Source: Gammaproteobacteria bacterium UBA2965 | GTDB taxonomy: Bacteria; Pseudomonadota; Gammaproteobacteria; Pseudomonadales; Azotimanducaceae | Length of the DNA: 64,000 nt | NCBI GenBank assembly: GCA_002348385.1 | Contig: DEBD01000034.1 | Span: 71,772 to 135,771, forward strand | Reading direction: 5' to 3' | Shown here: one piece after another, positions 10,098 to 19,094 of the stretch | How positions within the stretch are numbered: position 1 is the first letter of the stretch | Layout: the number at the start of each line of letters is the position of its first letter | Notes under the pieces: generated by a model | Database searches by the model: none | Seen by the model: the letters and a program-made list of their open reading frames with translations, nothing else | Told to the model about the DNA's origin: nothing | Made by a program: the position numbers and the translations under genes

Positions 10098-11411
10098 TTA
10101 GGCCAGGGTCTTGGTCAGCACCTTGGCGTTGCGCTGATAGTTATACAGTGCCTGTTTGGGCGCTGGAAGTGAGTCGGCGCCTGCCTCAACGAACCCTTTC
10201 TCCAAGAACCAGTCCCGCGTCTGTGTGGTCAGCACGAAAAGCTGCTTGAAGCCAGCGGCACGAGCGGTGTGCTCGGCGGCTTCTAAGAGGTGCGAGCCCA
10301 GGCCCAGGTCGTCGTTGGCATTGCGGTAGGAGTCGTGCACCGCCACGCAGGCAAGCTCCGCGCACTCGTCGAAAGCGTAGATGGCGCAGCAGCCCACCAC
10401 GATGCCGTCGATTTCGGCTACCAGGAAGCGTTCCATTTCTTGTTCGAGCCGGTCACGGGAGCGGCGCACGAGTACGCCGGATTCTTCCAGCGGGCGAATG
10501 AGCGCCACGATCCCGGCCAGGTCGTCGGCCATGGCGGGTCGGATCAGGTCGCGCAGCGTTTCGCTGATCTGCGTGCCTTGGCCGCGTGCGGTAAACAGCT
10601 CGCCGAGCAGCGCGCCGTCTTGGGTGAAGCTCACCAGGTGGGCGCGCTTTACGCCGCCGCGCACCGCGCGCAGCATGGCGGTCAGATGGCTACGGGTGGT
10701 CTCGGCCATGTTTGCCTGATCCAGCAGTGAGTCTGTCGCCGTGGGGCTGAGCTCGGTCACCGGTTGTCCGCTTTCGTCGCGGGCGTAGCCGTCCGCGTCG
10801 AAGGTGATGAGTTTGTCCGCGGCGAGCGCCACGGCCATGTCTGCGGCCAGTTCGTCTGCCGCCAGATTGAAGGCCTGACCGGAAGGCGAGTAGCCAAAGG
10901 GCGAGAGCAGCACCAGGGCCCCGGCGTCCAGTGCGGCGCGCACCCGTTGCGTGTGCACGCGCCGGGTCTTGCCGGTGAGTTGGTGGTCCACGCCGTCCAG
11001 CACGCCTATGGGTTGAGCCACCACGAAGTTCCCGCTTACCACGGCGATATCGGCGTTGTGCAGAGGGCTGGTGGGCAGGCCGGTGGAAAACAGGGCTTCC
11101 AGTCGTGAGCGCAGGGTGCCGTACAGGCCCAGAATCTGCTGCATCTCCGACGGGCCCGTAATGCGGCGGTTCTGGTGAAAAGTGGTCTCGCCTAAGGCGG
11201 CGTCGATCTGGGGCCGCGCGCCGTGCACCAGCACCACGCGTACATCCAGCACTTGCAGCAGCGCCAGGTCGTGCACGATGTTGTCCAGGTTCTCGTGCTC
11301 CAGCGCGTCGCCATCCAGCAGCACGACGAAGGTGCGGCCGCGGTGGGCGCTGATGTAGGGTGTGGAGTCCCTGAACCAGTTCGCATACTTACTTGTCTGT
11401 TGCGTCGTCAT
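10098..11411 (-). CDS. argA: N-acetylglutamate synthase
   Basis: 437 residues from ATG 11411. ArgA acetylates glutamate in the first step of arginine synthesis and is usually inhibited by arginine. The N-terminal part (about residues 20-280) is an amino-acid-kinase-like regulatory domain (VLVHGARPQID). The C-terminal part is a GNAT domain (DDLGLGSHLLEAAEHTARAAG, then WFLEKGFVEAG). A longer in-frame start at 11543 would add a low-complexity stretch not seen in the family. It lies divergent from the GspE-type gene, with 220 bases between the starts. Confidence 0.93.
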   Translation of the reverse strand: MTTQQTSKYANWFRDSTPYISAHRGRTFVVLLDGDALEHENLDNIVHDLALLQVLDVRVVLVHGARPQIDAALGETTFHQNRRITGPSEMQQILGLYGTLRSRLEALFSTGLPTSPLHNADIAVVSGNFVVAQPIGVLDGVDHQLTGKTRRVHTQRVRAALDAGALVLLSPFGYSPSGQAFNLAADELAADMAVALAADKLITFDADGYARDESGQPVTELSPTATDSLLDQANMAETTRSHLTAMLRAVRGGVKRAHLVSFTQDGALLGELFTARGQGTQISETLRDLIRPAMADDLAGIVALIRPLEESGVLVRRSRDRLEQEMERFLVAEIDGIVVGCCAIYAFDECAELACVAVHDSYRNANDDLGLGSHLLEAAEHTARAAGFKQLFVLTTQTRDWFLEKGFVEAGADSLPAPKQALYNYQRNAKVLTKTLA

Positions 11412-11631
11412 CGGTTTTGGCGCGCTTAGGCGGCTATACCTGGTCCCTTTTCTGGCCGGAGCCGCGCTGCGGCAAGCGAATTTTGGGGCTGCGCATTCTA
11501 CACTAGGGCTTGGCGCCGGCAACGGGAGTGTGATTTGGGTCATAATCTGCGCGCCCGCACGCGGCGGCTGGCTTGCAAAACCGTTATCCTTCCCGTTAAC
11601 TCCTAAAGTTTGTCTAATATCAGGTACTTAC

Positions 11632-13482
11632 GTGGCCTCCCAACCTTCAGAAAGCGGTGCTGACAACACATCGGCAGACGGATCTGCGCAAGGCGGAAAG
11701 TTGTCCGAACGGTTGGAAAATCAGGAGCGGCTCATCCAGCTGCCCGATCTCCTTGAGGAGCTAACCGAAAAAGGCTATCTCACCAAGCGCCAGGCCGAAG
11801 ATATCCTCATCGCACCGCGTACCCAGAAAGAACTCTCCCAGCATCCCATGGAGATCATCGCTGCACGTGAGTTCGACAATGGCAACAACCCCGGCCATAA
11901 GCTCGATCTGGAAACCATGGGTCGGTGGCTGGCAGACAACAGCGGTCAGCCCTACCTGCGCATCGATCCGCTGGATATCAACGTCAGCGCTATTACCCAG
12001 GTGATGTCCTACGCCTTTGCCCAGCGTCACAACATCCTCGCCGTGGAGGTCAACGACGAGGAGGTGGTGATCGCCAGCGGTCAGCCCTACATGTATCAGT
12101 GGGAGACCATGCTCACCCAGACCCTGCGCGGGCGTCGCATCCGCCGCGTGGTGTCCAATCCAGCTGATCTCAACCGGTACATGGTCGAGTTCTACCAGAT
12201 GGCCCGCTCGGTGGACAAAGCCGAGAAATCGGGTCTGGAAGTCAGCGGTGTGGCCAACTTCGAGCAGATGCTGGAGTTGGGCAACGCTTCGCAGTCCCCC
12301 GAGGCCAACGACGCCCACGTAGTGAACATCGTTGATTGGTTGTTGAACTACGCTTTCGAGCAGCGCGCCAGCGACATCCACATCGAGCCACGTCGCGACA
12401 AAGGCATGATCCGTTTTCGCATCGATGGCGTGATGCACCATGTCTATGAGCTGCCCCAGCAGGTAAATGCGGCGGTGGTAAGCCGGCTGAAGATTCTCGG
12501 CCGCATGGATGTGGCCGAAAAACGCCGGCCGCAAGACGGGCGGGTGAAGACCAAGAGTCCGGACGGCGATGAGATCGAATTGCGCATGTCTACGCTGCCC
12601 ACGGCGTTCGGCGAGAAGATGGTCCTGCGTATCTTCGATCCAGACGTGCTGCTGCGTAGCTTCGGCGAGCTGGGCCTCACCGGTGAAGATCTAAAGCGCT
12701 GGACGGACATGACTCAGTCCGCCAATGGGATCGTGCTGGTTACCGGGCCCACTGGGTCGGGCAAGACCACCACGCTGTATTCCACGCTCAAGCAGTTGGC
12801 CACCTCAGAGGTTAACGTCTGCACTATCGAAGATCCCATCGAGATGGTGGAGCCTGCGTTCAACCAGATGCAGGTGCAGCACAATATCGATCTGACCTTT
12901 GCCGACGGTGTGCGTGCCCTGCTGCGCCAAGATCCCGACATCATCATGATTGGTGAGATACGCGACCTGGAAACTGCCGAGATGGCCATTCAGGCGGCCC
13001 TCACCGGCCACCTGGTGATATCCACGCTGCACACCAACGATGCACCCACCGCGGTAACGCGCCTTCTCGACCTGGGGGTCCCCCCCTATATGATCAAGGC
13101 CACCGTGTTGGGCGTGATGGCCCAGCGGCTGGTGCGCACCCTGTGTCCCCACTGCAAAGCCGAGGAGCCGGCGGATCTGGAAGCCTGGCAGCTGCTTACC
13201 AAGCCCTTCCAGGCCCGGCCGCCGACCAAGATATACGCGCCCCAAGGTTGCCTGGAGTGTCGCGATACCGGCTATCTCGGGCGCATGGGCATTTACGAGC
13301 TGTTGCCGTTGACCGAGCGGGTGCAGAGCTGCATCAACGCCGACACCGACATGGATGTGCTGCGCAAGCAGGGCATGCAGGAAGGCATGCGCTCGCTGCG
13401 CCTGTCCGGAGCGCAGAAGGTGGGCGAGGGTAAGACCACCATCGCCGAGGTGCTGCGCGTCTCTCCAGCCTCCCAGGGCTAG
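11632..13482 (+). CDS. GspE/PilB-type secretion or pilus ATPase
   Basis: 616 residues from GTG 11632. It is an AAA-type assembly ATPase that powers type II secretion or type IV pilus extension. An N-terminal GspE N-domain precedes the ATPase. Walker A GPTGSGKTT has Lys378. Further motifs are the Asp box near residue 400 (TIEDPIEM), Walker B (IIMIGEIRD) and a His box (LHTNDAPTAVTRL). A zinc-binding tetracysteine module follows (CPHCK, then CLEC). No other pilus or secretion genes are adjacent, so it is an orphan copy. fimX elsewhere in the window makes a pilus link reasonable but unproven. Confidence 0.85.
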   Translation: MASQPSESGADNTSADGSAQGGKLSERLENQERLIQLPDLLEELTEKGYLTKRQAEDILIAPRTQKELSQHPMEIIAAREFDNGNNPGHKLDLETMGRWLADNSGQPYLRIDPLDINVSAITQVMSYAFAQRHNILAVEVNDEEVVIASGQPYMYQWETMLTQTLRGRRIRRVVSNPADLNRYMVEFYQMARSVDKAEKSGLEVSGVANFEQMLELGNASQSPEANDAHVVNIVDWLLNYAFEQRASDIHIEPRRDKGMIRFRIDGVMHHVYELPQQVNAAVVSRLKILGRMDVAEKRRPQDGRVKTKSPDGDEIELRMSTLPTAFGEKMVLRIFDPDVLLRSFGELGLTGEDLKRWTDMTQSANGIVLVTGPTGSGKTTTLYSTLKQLATSEVNVCTIEDPIEMVEPAFNQMQVQHNIDLTFADGVRALLRQDPDIIMIGEIRDLETAEMAIQAALTGHLVISTLHTNDAPTAVTRLLDLGVPPYMIKATVLGVMAQRLVRTLCPHCKAEEPADLEAWQLLTKPFQARPPTKIYAPQGCLECRDTGYLGRMGIYELLPLTERVQSCINADTDMDVLRKQGMQEGMRSLRLSGAQKVGEGKTTIAEVLRVSPASQG

Positions 13483-13557
13483 CCGCGTCTTATAGTCGCG
13501 CCCTTGCTGTAAGCGGGCGCAGATGCCACGCTTACGCAGGGTGATTGGTGGACCGAG

Positions 13558-14502
13558 ATGACACAGCTAAACTTAGCGGACAGGGACGGTTGGATCTGGC
13601 AGAACGGCAAGATGTTGCCGTGGCGCGAGGCCAACGTGCACGTGCTCACGCACACATTGCATTATGGCGTGGGCGTATTCGAAGGCGTGCGCGCCTACGA
13701 CACGCCGGCCGGCCCCTGCATCTTTCGTCTCACCGAGCATACAGACCGGTTGTTCGACTCCGCCCACATTCTTGGCCTGAAGATCCCCTACAGCAAAGAA
13801 GAGGTGAATGCGGCCCAGCTGGAAGTGTTCGCTGCTAATGAGCTCACCGAGGGGTACCTGCGCCCCATGGTCTATCTGGGCTCCGAGGGTATGGGTCTGC
13901 GCGCCCTGGAACTCAGCGTCAATCTGTGTGTCGCTGCCTGGCCGTGGCCCGACTACATGGACGCCGACAGCCGCGAGAAGGGTATCAAAGTGCGCACATC
14001 GTCTTACACGCGCCATCATGTAAACATCACCATGTGTAAGGCCAAAGCCAACGGCAACTACATCAACTCCATTCTGGCGCTGCACGAGGCCCTGGACGGT
14101 GGCGCCGATGAAGCGCTGCTGCTCGACAATGAGGGCTACGTGGCGGAAGGCTCCGGTGAGAACGTTTTTCTGGTGCAGGGTGGCGAGCTGCACACGCCCG
14201 AGCTCACCTCCTGTCTGAACGGCATTACCCGCAACACCATTTTTCACCTGGCCGATGAGCTCGGCATTCCGATCCACGAGCGCCGCATCACGCGCGACGA
14301 GGTTTATATTGCCGACGAGGCGTTCTTCACCGGAACCGCTGCCGAGGTGCTGCCCATCCGCGAGCTGGACGCGCGGAACATCGGCACCGGCAAGCGCGGG
14401 CCGGTCACCGAAAAGCTGCAGAGCGCATACTTCGATCAGGTGCGCGGACAGCGTTCGTCGTTTCCCGAGTGGCACACGCGCGTGAGCTGCGCAGACGACT
14501 GA
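13558..14502 (+). CDS. ilvE: Branched-chain amino acid aminotransferase
   Basis: 314 residues. IlvE carries out the final transamination to Ile, Val and Leu. The PLP lysine is Lys163 in CKAKANGNYINS. The fold-type IV motif EGSGENVFLV follows near residue 200, and GITRNTIFHLADELGI binds the cofactor phosphate. The start at ATG 13558 fits the family. A GC-rich 6-bp hairpin lies between the ATPase gene and this start. It is followed 13 bases later by waaF, as in Pseudomonas. Confidence 0.95.
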   Translation: MTQLNLADRDGWIWQNGKMLPWREANVHVLTHTLHYGVGVFEGVRAYDTPAGPCIFRLTEHTDRLFDSAHILGLKIPYSKEEVNAAQLEVFAANELTEGYLRPMVYLGSEGMGLRALELSVNLCVAAWPWPDYMDADSREKGIKVRTSSYTRHHVNITMCKAKANGNYINSILALHEALDGGADEALLLDNEGYVAEGSGENVFLVQGGELHTPELTSCLNGITRNTIFHLADELGIPIHERRITRDEVYIADEAFFTGTAAEVLPIRELDARNIGTGKRGPVTEKLQSAYFDQVRGQRSSFPEWHTRVSCADD

Positions 14503-14515
14503 AGCGCGACGTCAC

Positions 14516-15490
14516 ATGACGGCCAACGTGCTCATTGTCGCCCCGGCCTGGGTGGGCGACATGGTGATGGCCCACAGCCTTGTTCGTTGGCTTGTCGAGT
14601 GTTCCGGCTCCCGCGTGGAACTGCTCGCACCTCCCGCCACCGCCTCCTTGGGGGCGCGCATGCCCGGCGTGGCCCGCACCCATGTGCTCGACGTGGCACA
14701 CGGAGAGCTGGGCTTTGCCAAGCGACGTGCGTGGGGACGGAGCCACAAAGACACTTTCGATCAGGCCGTGGTGCTGCCCAACAGTTTCAAGTCGGCCCTG
14801 GCCCCCTGGTTTGCGCGCATCCCCCGGCGCACAGGCTGGCGCGGCGAATGGCGCGTGGGTTTGCTCAACGACCTGCGCGTGCTCGACCGGGAAACCTATC
14901 CGCGCATGGTGGATCGCTTTGTAGCGCTGGCGGCAAATGCGCGGGCGCCGGAGCCCCGGCTGACCGCCGATGCCGACAACGCCTATGCGCTGGTGGAGCG
15001 GCTGCGACTGGATACCGCAGGCGGTGTCACCGTGCTGTGTCCTGGCGCCGAGTTTGGCCCCGCCAAGCGCTGGCCCGCCCGGCACTTTGCCCAGGTGGCC
15101 ACCCATGTCGCCAAGGCGGGTAGCGCCGTCTGGCTCATGGGATCGGCGGCGGATGGGGTCGCGGCCGCGGAGATTGCGCAGCACACGTTAGCGCCCGTCG
15201 TGGACCTGTGCGGGCGCACTTCGCTGACGGAGGCCGTGGATCTGTTGTCTCTGGCGGACAGCGTAGTTTGCAACGACTCGGGGCTCATGCATGTGGCCAG
15301 TGCCCTGGACCGACGGGTAGTGGCCGTGTTCGGCTCCACCTCGCCGGACTTCACGCCGCCGCTGTCCGATCAGGCCAGCGTGGTGCGCCAGACTTTGCCC
15401 TGCAGCCCCTGTTTTCAGCGTGAGTGCCCCTTAGGCCATCTGCAGTGCCTGGAGGAGCTTGCCCCGCAGCGCGTGGTGGAGGTGTTGTAG
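14516..15490 (+). CDS. waaF: ADP-heptose:LPS heptosyltransferase II
   Basis: 324 residues, GT9 family. WaaF adds the second L,D-heptose to the LPS inner core on the cytoplasmic face. The N-terminus (NVLIVAPAWVGDMVMAHSL) is the GT9 start. The nucleotide-sugar loop CPGAEFGPAKRWP lies near residue 178 and CNDSGLMHVASALDR near residue 252. The tail CSPCFQRECPLGHLQCLEEL is typical of WaaF. It overlaps waaC by one base and starts the core operon. Confidence 0.93.
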   Translation: MTANVLIVAPAWVGDMVMAHSLVRWLVECSGSRVELLAPPATASLGARMPGVARTHVLDVAHGELGFAKRRAWGRSHKDTFDQAVVLPNSFKSALAPWFARIPRRTGWRGEWRVGLLNDLRVLDRETYPRMVDRFVALAANARAPEPRLTADADNAYALVERLRLDTAGGVTVLCPGAEFGPAKRWPARHFAQVATHVAKAGSAVWLMGSAADGVAAAEIAQHTLAPVVDLCGRTSLTEAVDLLSLADSVVCNDSGLMHVASALDRRVVAVFGSTSPDFTPPLSDQASVVRQTLPCSPCFQRECPLGHLQCLEELAPQRVVEVL

Positions 15491-16518
15491 TGCGGGTGTT
15501 GCTGGTCAAGATGTCGTCGCTGGGCGACGTGGTGCACACCTTTCCTGCCCTCACTGATGCGGCTGCCCACGGAATCCGCTTTCACTGGGTGGTGGAGGAA
15601 GCGTTTGCCGAGGTGGCGGCGCTGCATCCCGCGGTGGATAAAGTGATCCCCATCGCCTGGCGGCGCTGGCGCCGCGATCTGTCCGGCTCGCGCGGGGCCC
15701 TGGCAGATTTTCGCCGCCGCTTGCGCAGCGAGTCCTACGACCGGGTGCTGGATGCGCAAGGCTTGATCAAGAGTGGCGTGGTCACCGCGCTGGCGCGTGC
15801 AGATGCCAAAAGTGGACTCGCGCCCAACAGCGCCAGGGAGCGTGCCGCGGCGATCTTCTATCCCGAGCGCGTTGCAGCGCCCTGGGGCCAGCACGCCATC
15901 GACCGGCTGCGCCAGCTGTTCGCCGGCACCTTCGGTTATCCCCTGAGCGGACCGGAAAATTTCGGTATTTCGCTGGATGCCCCGCGGGAGCGCAATTGCG
16001 TGCTGCTGCATGGGGCCAGTTGGGCCAGTAAGTTGTGGCCGCCGTCCATGTGGGTGGCGTTGGCGAAACAAGCGACCGAACGTGGGCTAGAGGTGGTGTT
16101 GCCGTGGGGTGATGCTCACGAGCATGAGCGGGCCGAGCAGATCGCCCAGACATGTGGTGCTGAGCCGTTGCCCCAGTCGGGGCTGGACGAGTTGGCTCAG
16201 CGTCTCGCCGGCGCGGCCTTGGTGGTGGGGGTGGATTCCGGGCTCAGCCACTTGAGTGCTGCGCTGGGTGTGCCCACCGTGGTGCTGTATGGCGCTACAG
16301 ACAGCCACCTCACCGGTTGCCGCGGTGATCGGGCCGTGAGCCTGCAGGCGCAATTTCCCTGCTCGCCGTGTCTGTCCCGCGAGTGTGGCTATGCGGGCGT
16401 AGCGCCCCACTGGCAGGGCGAAGCTGTGCAGCCGGCTTGCTATAGTCGTCTCGCGCCGCAGCAGGTGTGGCAGGCTGCCACGGGTGTCATGGATGCAGAT
16501 CGCCTTTTGCCTATATAA
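15490..16518 (+). CDS. waaC: ADP-heptose:LPS heptosyltransferase I
   Basis: 342 residues from GTG 15490 (TAGTG overlap with waaF). WaaC attaches the first heptose to Kdo. The N-terminus (VRVLLVKMSSLGDVVHTFPA) is characteristic. LLHGASWASKLWP is the donor-binding loop near residue 176, and GVDSGLSHLSAALGVPTVVL is the GT9 signature near residue 247. The end overlaps waaG by 26 bases. The order waaF-waaC-waaG is conserved in pseudomonads. Confidence 0.93.
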   Translation: MRVLLVKMSSLGDVVHTFPALTDAAAHGIRFHWVVEEAFAEVAALHPAVDKVIPIAWRRWRRDLSGSRGALADFRRRLRSESYDRVLDAQGLIKSGVVTALARADAKSGLAPNSARERAAAIFYPERVAAPWGQHAIDRLRQLFAGTFGYPLSGPENFGISLDAPRERNCVLLHGASWASKLWPPSMWVALAKQATERGLEVVLPWGDAHEHERAEQIAQTCGAEPLPQSGLDELAQRLAGAALVVGVDSGLSHLSAALGVPTVVLYGATDSHLTGCRGDRAVSLQAQFPCSPCLSRECGYAGVAPHWQGEAVQPACYSRLAPQQVWQAATGVMDADRLLPI

Positions 16519-17644
16519 GTATTTTCCTTACGGCGGTATCCAGCGTGATCTGATGAAGCTGGTGCGCGAGTGCCTTGCTCGCGGGCATACGGTGCGCGTC
16601 TATGCGGGCGAGTGGAACGCGCCGCCGCCCGAAGCGCGCATGGAGCTGGTGATGGTGCCCGCGGCTGGCCTTCGCAACCACACGCGCTACGCGCGCTTTG
16701 CCCGTTGGGTGGCGCAACACGCTCGCGCCCACCCGGTGGATCTGCTGGTGGGCATGAACAAGATGCCCGGGCTCGACGTTTACTACGCCGGGGATTCCTG
16801 CTATGCCGAGAAGGCGCGCACACAGCGCGGCGCGCTTTACCGGCTGCTGCCGCGCTACCGGCACTTTGCGCACTTCGAGCACGAAGTGTTTCGCGCCGAT
16901 GTCGCCACTGAGATCCTCACCATCGCCGATCACCAGCAGCCCACTTTCGTAAAGCATTACGCCACCCCAGCGGAGCGATTTCACCCGTTGCCCCCGGGCA
17001 TTGACCGTGATCGTGCGGTAGCCCCGGCCGGATCGGATGATGCTGCTTACCGGCGCGAGCTTGGCCTTGGCGAGGGCGGGCGCGTATTGCTGTTTGTTGG
17101 GTCCGGCTTCGTGAAGAAGGGCCTCGACCGGGCGCTCACCGCGTTAGCCGCGCTGCCGGAGCCCTTGGCCTCGTCCACCGCCATGCTGGTGGTAGGGAGC
17201 GACAACCCGGCGCGGTTTCGGCGCATGGCCGCCCGGTTGGGTGTGGCGGCGCGCGTGCACTTCTTTTCGGGACGAGACGACATCCCGCGGCTGCTGCACC
17301 TCGCCGATGGTCTGGTGCTGCCTGCCTACGATGAAACCGCCGGCATGGTGATCCTCGAGGCCATGATTGCCGGACTGCCGGCCCTGGTCACCGCCAACTG
17401 CGGCTACGCGCCTTACCTGGCGGAAGCGGACGCTGGCCTGGTGTCCGCCGAGCCGTTCGATCAACGCACCTTCAATGCCGAGCTGGCGGAACTCCTCGCC
17501 AGCGACCAGCGCGAGGGCTGGCGCGCCAACGGGCGCGCGTTTGGGGCCAATCCGCAGATCTACCGGTTGGCCGAGGTGGCGGTGGATTACCTGGAGCGCT
17601 TCGCCCGCGCGGTGCCGTCGCCTGACAGGCAGCAACCAGCGTGA
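16493..17644 (+). CDS. waaG: LPS core glucosyltransferase WaaG-like (GT4)
   Basis: 383 residues from ATG 16493, giving MQIAFCLYKYFPYGGIQRD, almost the E. coli WaaG N-terminus. WaaG adds the first hexose to heptose II. The GT4 donor site is visible as VGSGFVKKGLDRAL near residue 203 and the E-x7-E motif around YDETAGMVILEAM near residue 282. A GTG at 16484 is an alternative start. It overlaps waaC by 26 bases and the next gene by 4 bases. Confidence 0.92.
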   Translation: MQIAFCLYKYFPYGGIQRDLMKLVRECLARGHTVRVYAGEWNAPPPEARMELVMVPAAGLRNHTRYARFARWVAQHARAHPVDLLVGMNKMPGLDVYYAGDSCYAEKARTQRGALYRLLPRYRHFAHFEHEVFRADVATEILTIADHQQPTFVKHYATPAERFHPLPPGIDRDRAVAPAGSDDAAYRRELGLGEGGRVLLFVGSGFVKKGLDRALTALAALPEPLASSTAMLVVGSDNPARFRRMAARLGVAARVHFFSGRDDIPRLLHLADGLVLPAYDETAGMVILEAMIAGLPALVTANCGYAPYLAEADAGLVSAEPFDQRTFNAELAELLASDQREGWRANGRAFGANPQIYRLAEVAVDYLERFARAVPSPDRQQPA

Positions 17645-19062
17645 CCGTGCCGCTTACCGTCGCCAATCTGTGTCGCGCCCCCCGGGAACTTCCGGTGCCG
17701 TTCACTCTGGAAGTGCGCATATCGTTTGCCGACGGCGCGACGGCAGCTGGGCGGGTGGAATGTACAGACGTGCTGCGGCACCTGCCGGGCAGCCGCCTGG
17801 TGGTGCGCGTCGCTGCAGCCGGCGGGACGTATGCGCTCAAGCTGTTTCTGGGTCGCGAGGCCCAGCGTCACTATCGTCGTGAGCTAGCCGGTCTTGCCGC
17901 CCTGTCGGGCAGCCAGGCGGGCGCCGCTCGTGCGGCGGCCACGTTAGAGATGGACGACGGCGCCGAGCGCGCCTGGGGTGTGCTCGTGCCGTGGATCGAA
18001 GGCGCCGAACCGCTGCGTGACGATGACGTGGCTGGCGTTCGTGAGGTGGCCGCACAGGTCGGCCGTCTGCACGCTCAGGGCTTTCTGCGTAGCGACCCAC
18101 ACCTGAACAACTACGTGCGCGGGAGCGACGGGATGATCCACGCCCTGGACGGCGACGGCGTGCGGCCATGCCGTTGGCCCGTGCCCGGGCGCTATCTGGC
18201 CAACCTGGGCAGGCAGCTGGCGGAGTTGCCACCGGCAGCCGACGGCGACATGGCACAGGTGTGCCAGGCCTATTGCCGCGCGCGTTGGGATCGCGACGCT
18301 ACGCCTTCCTTGTTAGCGCGCGTCCGCAGCCATCTCCGGCGCCAACGCCGGCGGCGCGTTCGGCGCTTTCTCGCCAAGACGCTGCGTGAGTGTTCGGAGT
18401 TTCACTGCGAGCGGGCAAGCGGAAGCTTCGTTGCTTGTGCAAGAGACGCTTGGCGCACCGAGATGCAGGCGTTCGTTGTCGATCCCGAAGTGGCGTTCAG
18501 CGGCGCGGAGGTGATCAAGTCCGGCAACAGCGCGACGGTGGCGCGGGCTACATTGGATGGCCGCGCGGTGGTCATCAAACGCTACAACGTGAAGAGCCGC
18601 TGGCACGGCGTGCGGCGTTCCATGCGCCGGTTGCCCCGCTATCGGCGCGCGTGGTGTAACGGCCACCGCATGGTTTTCCTGGGGCTGCGTACCCCGCGTG
18701 CGCTGGCTCTGCTGGAGCACAGGATGGGCCTGTTCAAGACCGTTGCGTACCTTGTCATGGAAGATGGAGGCAGCCGTAGCCTGGATGTGGTCGTGGCGGA
18801 GCAGGGTACATCGGGCAGCCTGGTGAATGGCGTGGTGGAAGCTCTGGCAGGGCTGCGCGAGTCGGGCCTTGTGCACGGCGATACCAAGGCCAGCAACTTT
18901 CTGCTTGCCGATGGCCAGATTTGCCTCATCGATCTGGATGCCATGACCGAAGGCGTCCACCATGAGCGCGACCTCAAACGCTTTCTGGCCAACTGGGATG
19001 CCTTGCCCGAAGCGCGCGCGCGCTTTGTCGACGCCTTGCAGGCGGCCGGTATGGGTCTATAG
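17641..19062 (+). CDS. Two-domain LPS kinase-like protein
   Basis: 473 residues from GTG 17641, with two tandem kinase-like domains. The first has YALKLFLG (Lys) near residue 60, SDPHLNNY as a catalytic loop near residue 155 and LDGDG as a metal site near residue 170. The second has VVIKRYNVK near residue 310, a catalytic loop VHGDTKASNFLL near residue 416 and LIDLDAM near residue 430. It corresponds in position and size to a conserved protein next to the carbamoyltransferase gene in P. aeruginosa (from memory, PA5006). It probably phosphorylates core heptose; acceptor and number of phosphates are inferred. Confidence 0.8.
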   Translation: MTVPLTVANLCRAPRELPVPFTLEVRISFADGATAAGRVECTDVLRHLPGSRLVVRVAAAGGTYALKLFLGREAQRHYRRELAGLAALSGSQAGAARAAATLEMDDGAERAWGVLVPWIEGAEPLRDDDVAGVREVAAQVGRLHAQGFLRSDPHLNNYVRGSDGMIHALDGDGVRPCRWPVPGRYLANLGRQLAELPPAADGDMAQVCQAYCRARWDRDATPSLLARVRSHLRRQRRRRVRRFLAKTLRECSEFHCERASGSFVACARDAWRTEMQAFVVDPEVAFSGAEVIKSGNSATVARATLDGRAVVIKRYNVKSRWHGVRRSMRRLPRYRRAWCNGHRMVFLGLRTPRALALLEHRMGLFKTVAYLVMEDGGSRSLDVVVAEQGTSGSLVNGVVEALAGLRESGLVHGDTKASNFLLADGQICLIDLDAMTEGVHHERDLKRFLANWDALPEARARFVDALQAAGMGL

Positions 19063-19094
19063 TACGGCCACCCGCGCAGTCGTTTGATATCTCT

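Noticed and set aside
11761..12534. 257-codon minus-strand ORF inside the GspE-type gene
   Set aside because: Shadow of the ATPase reading frame; no family features.
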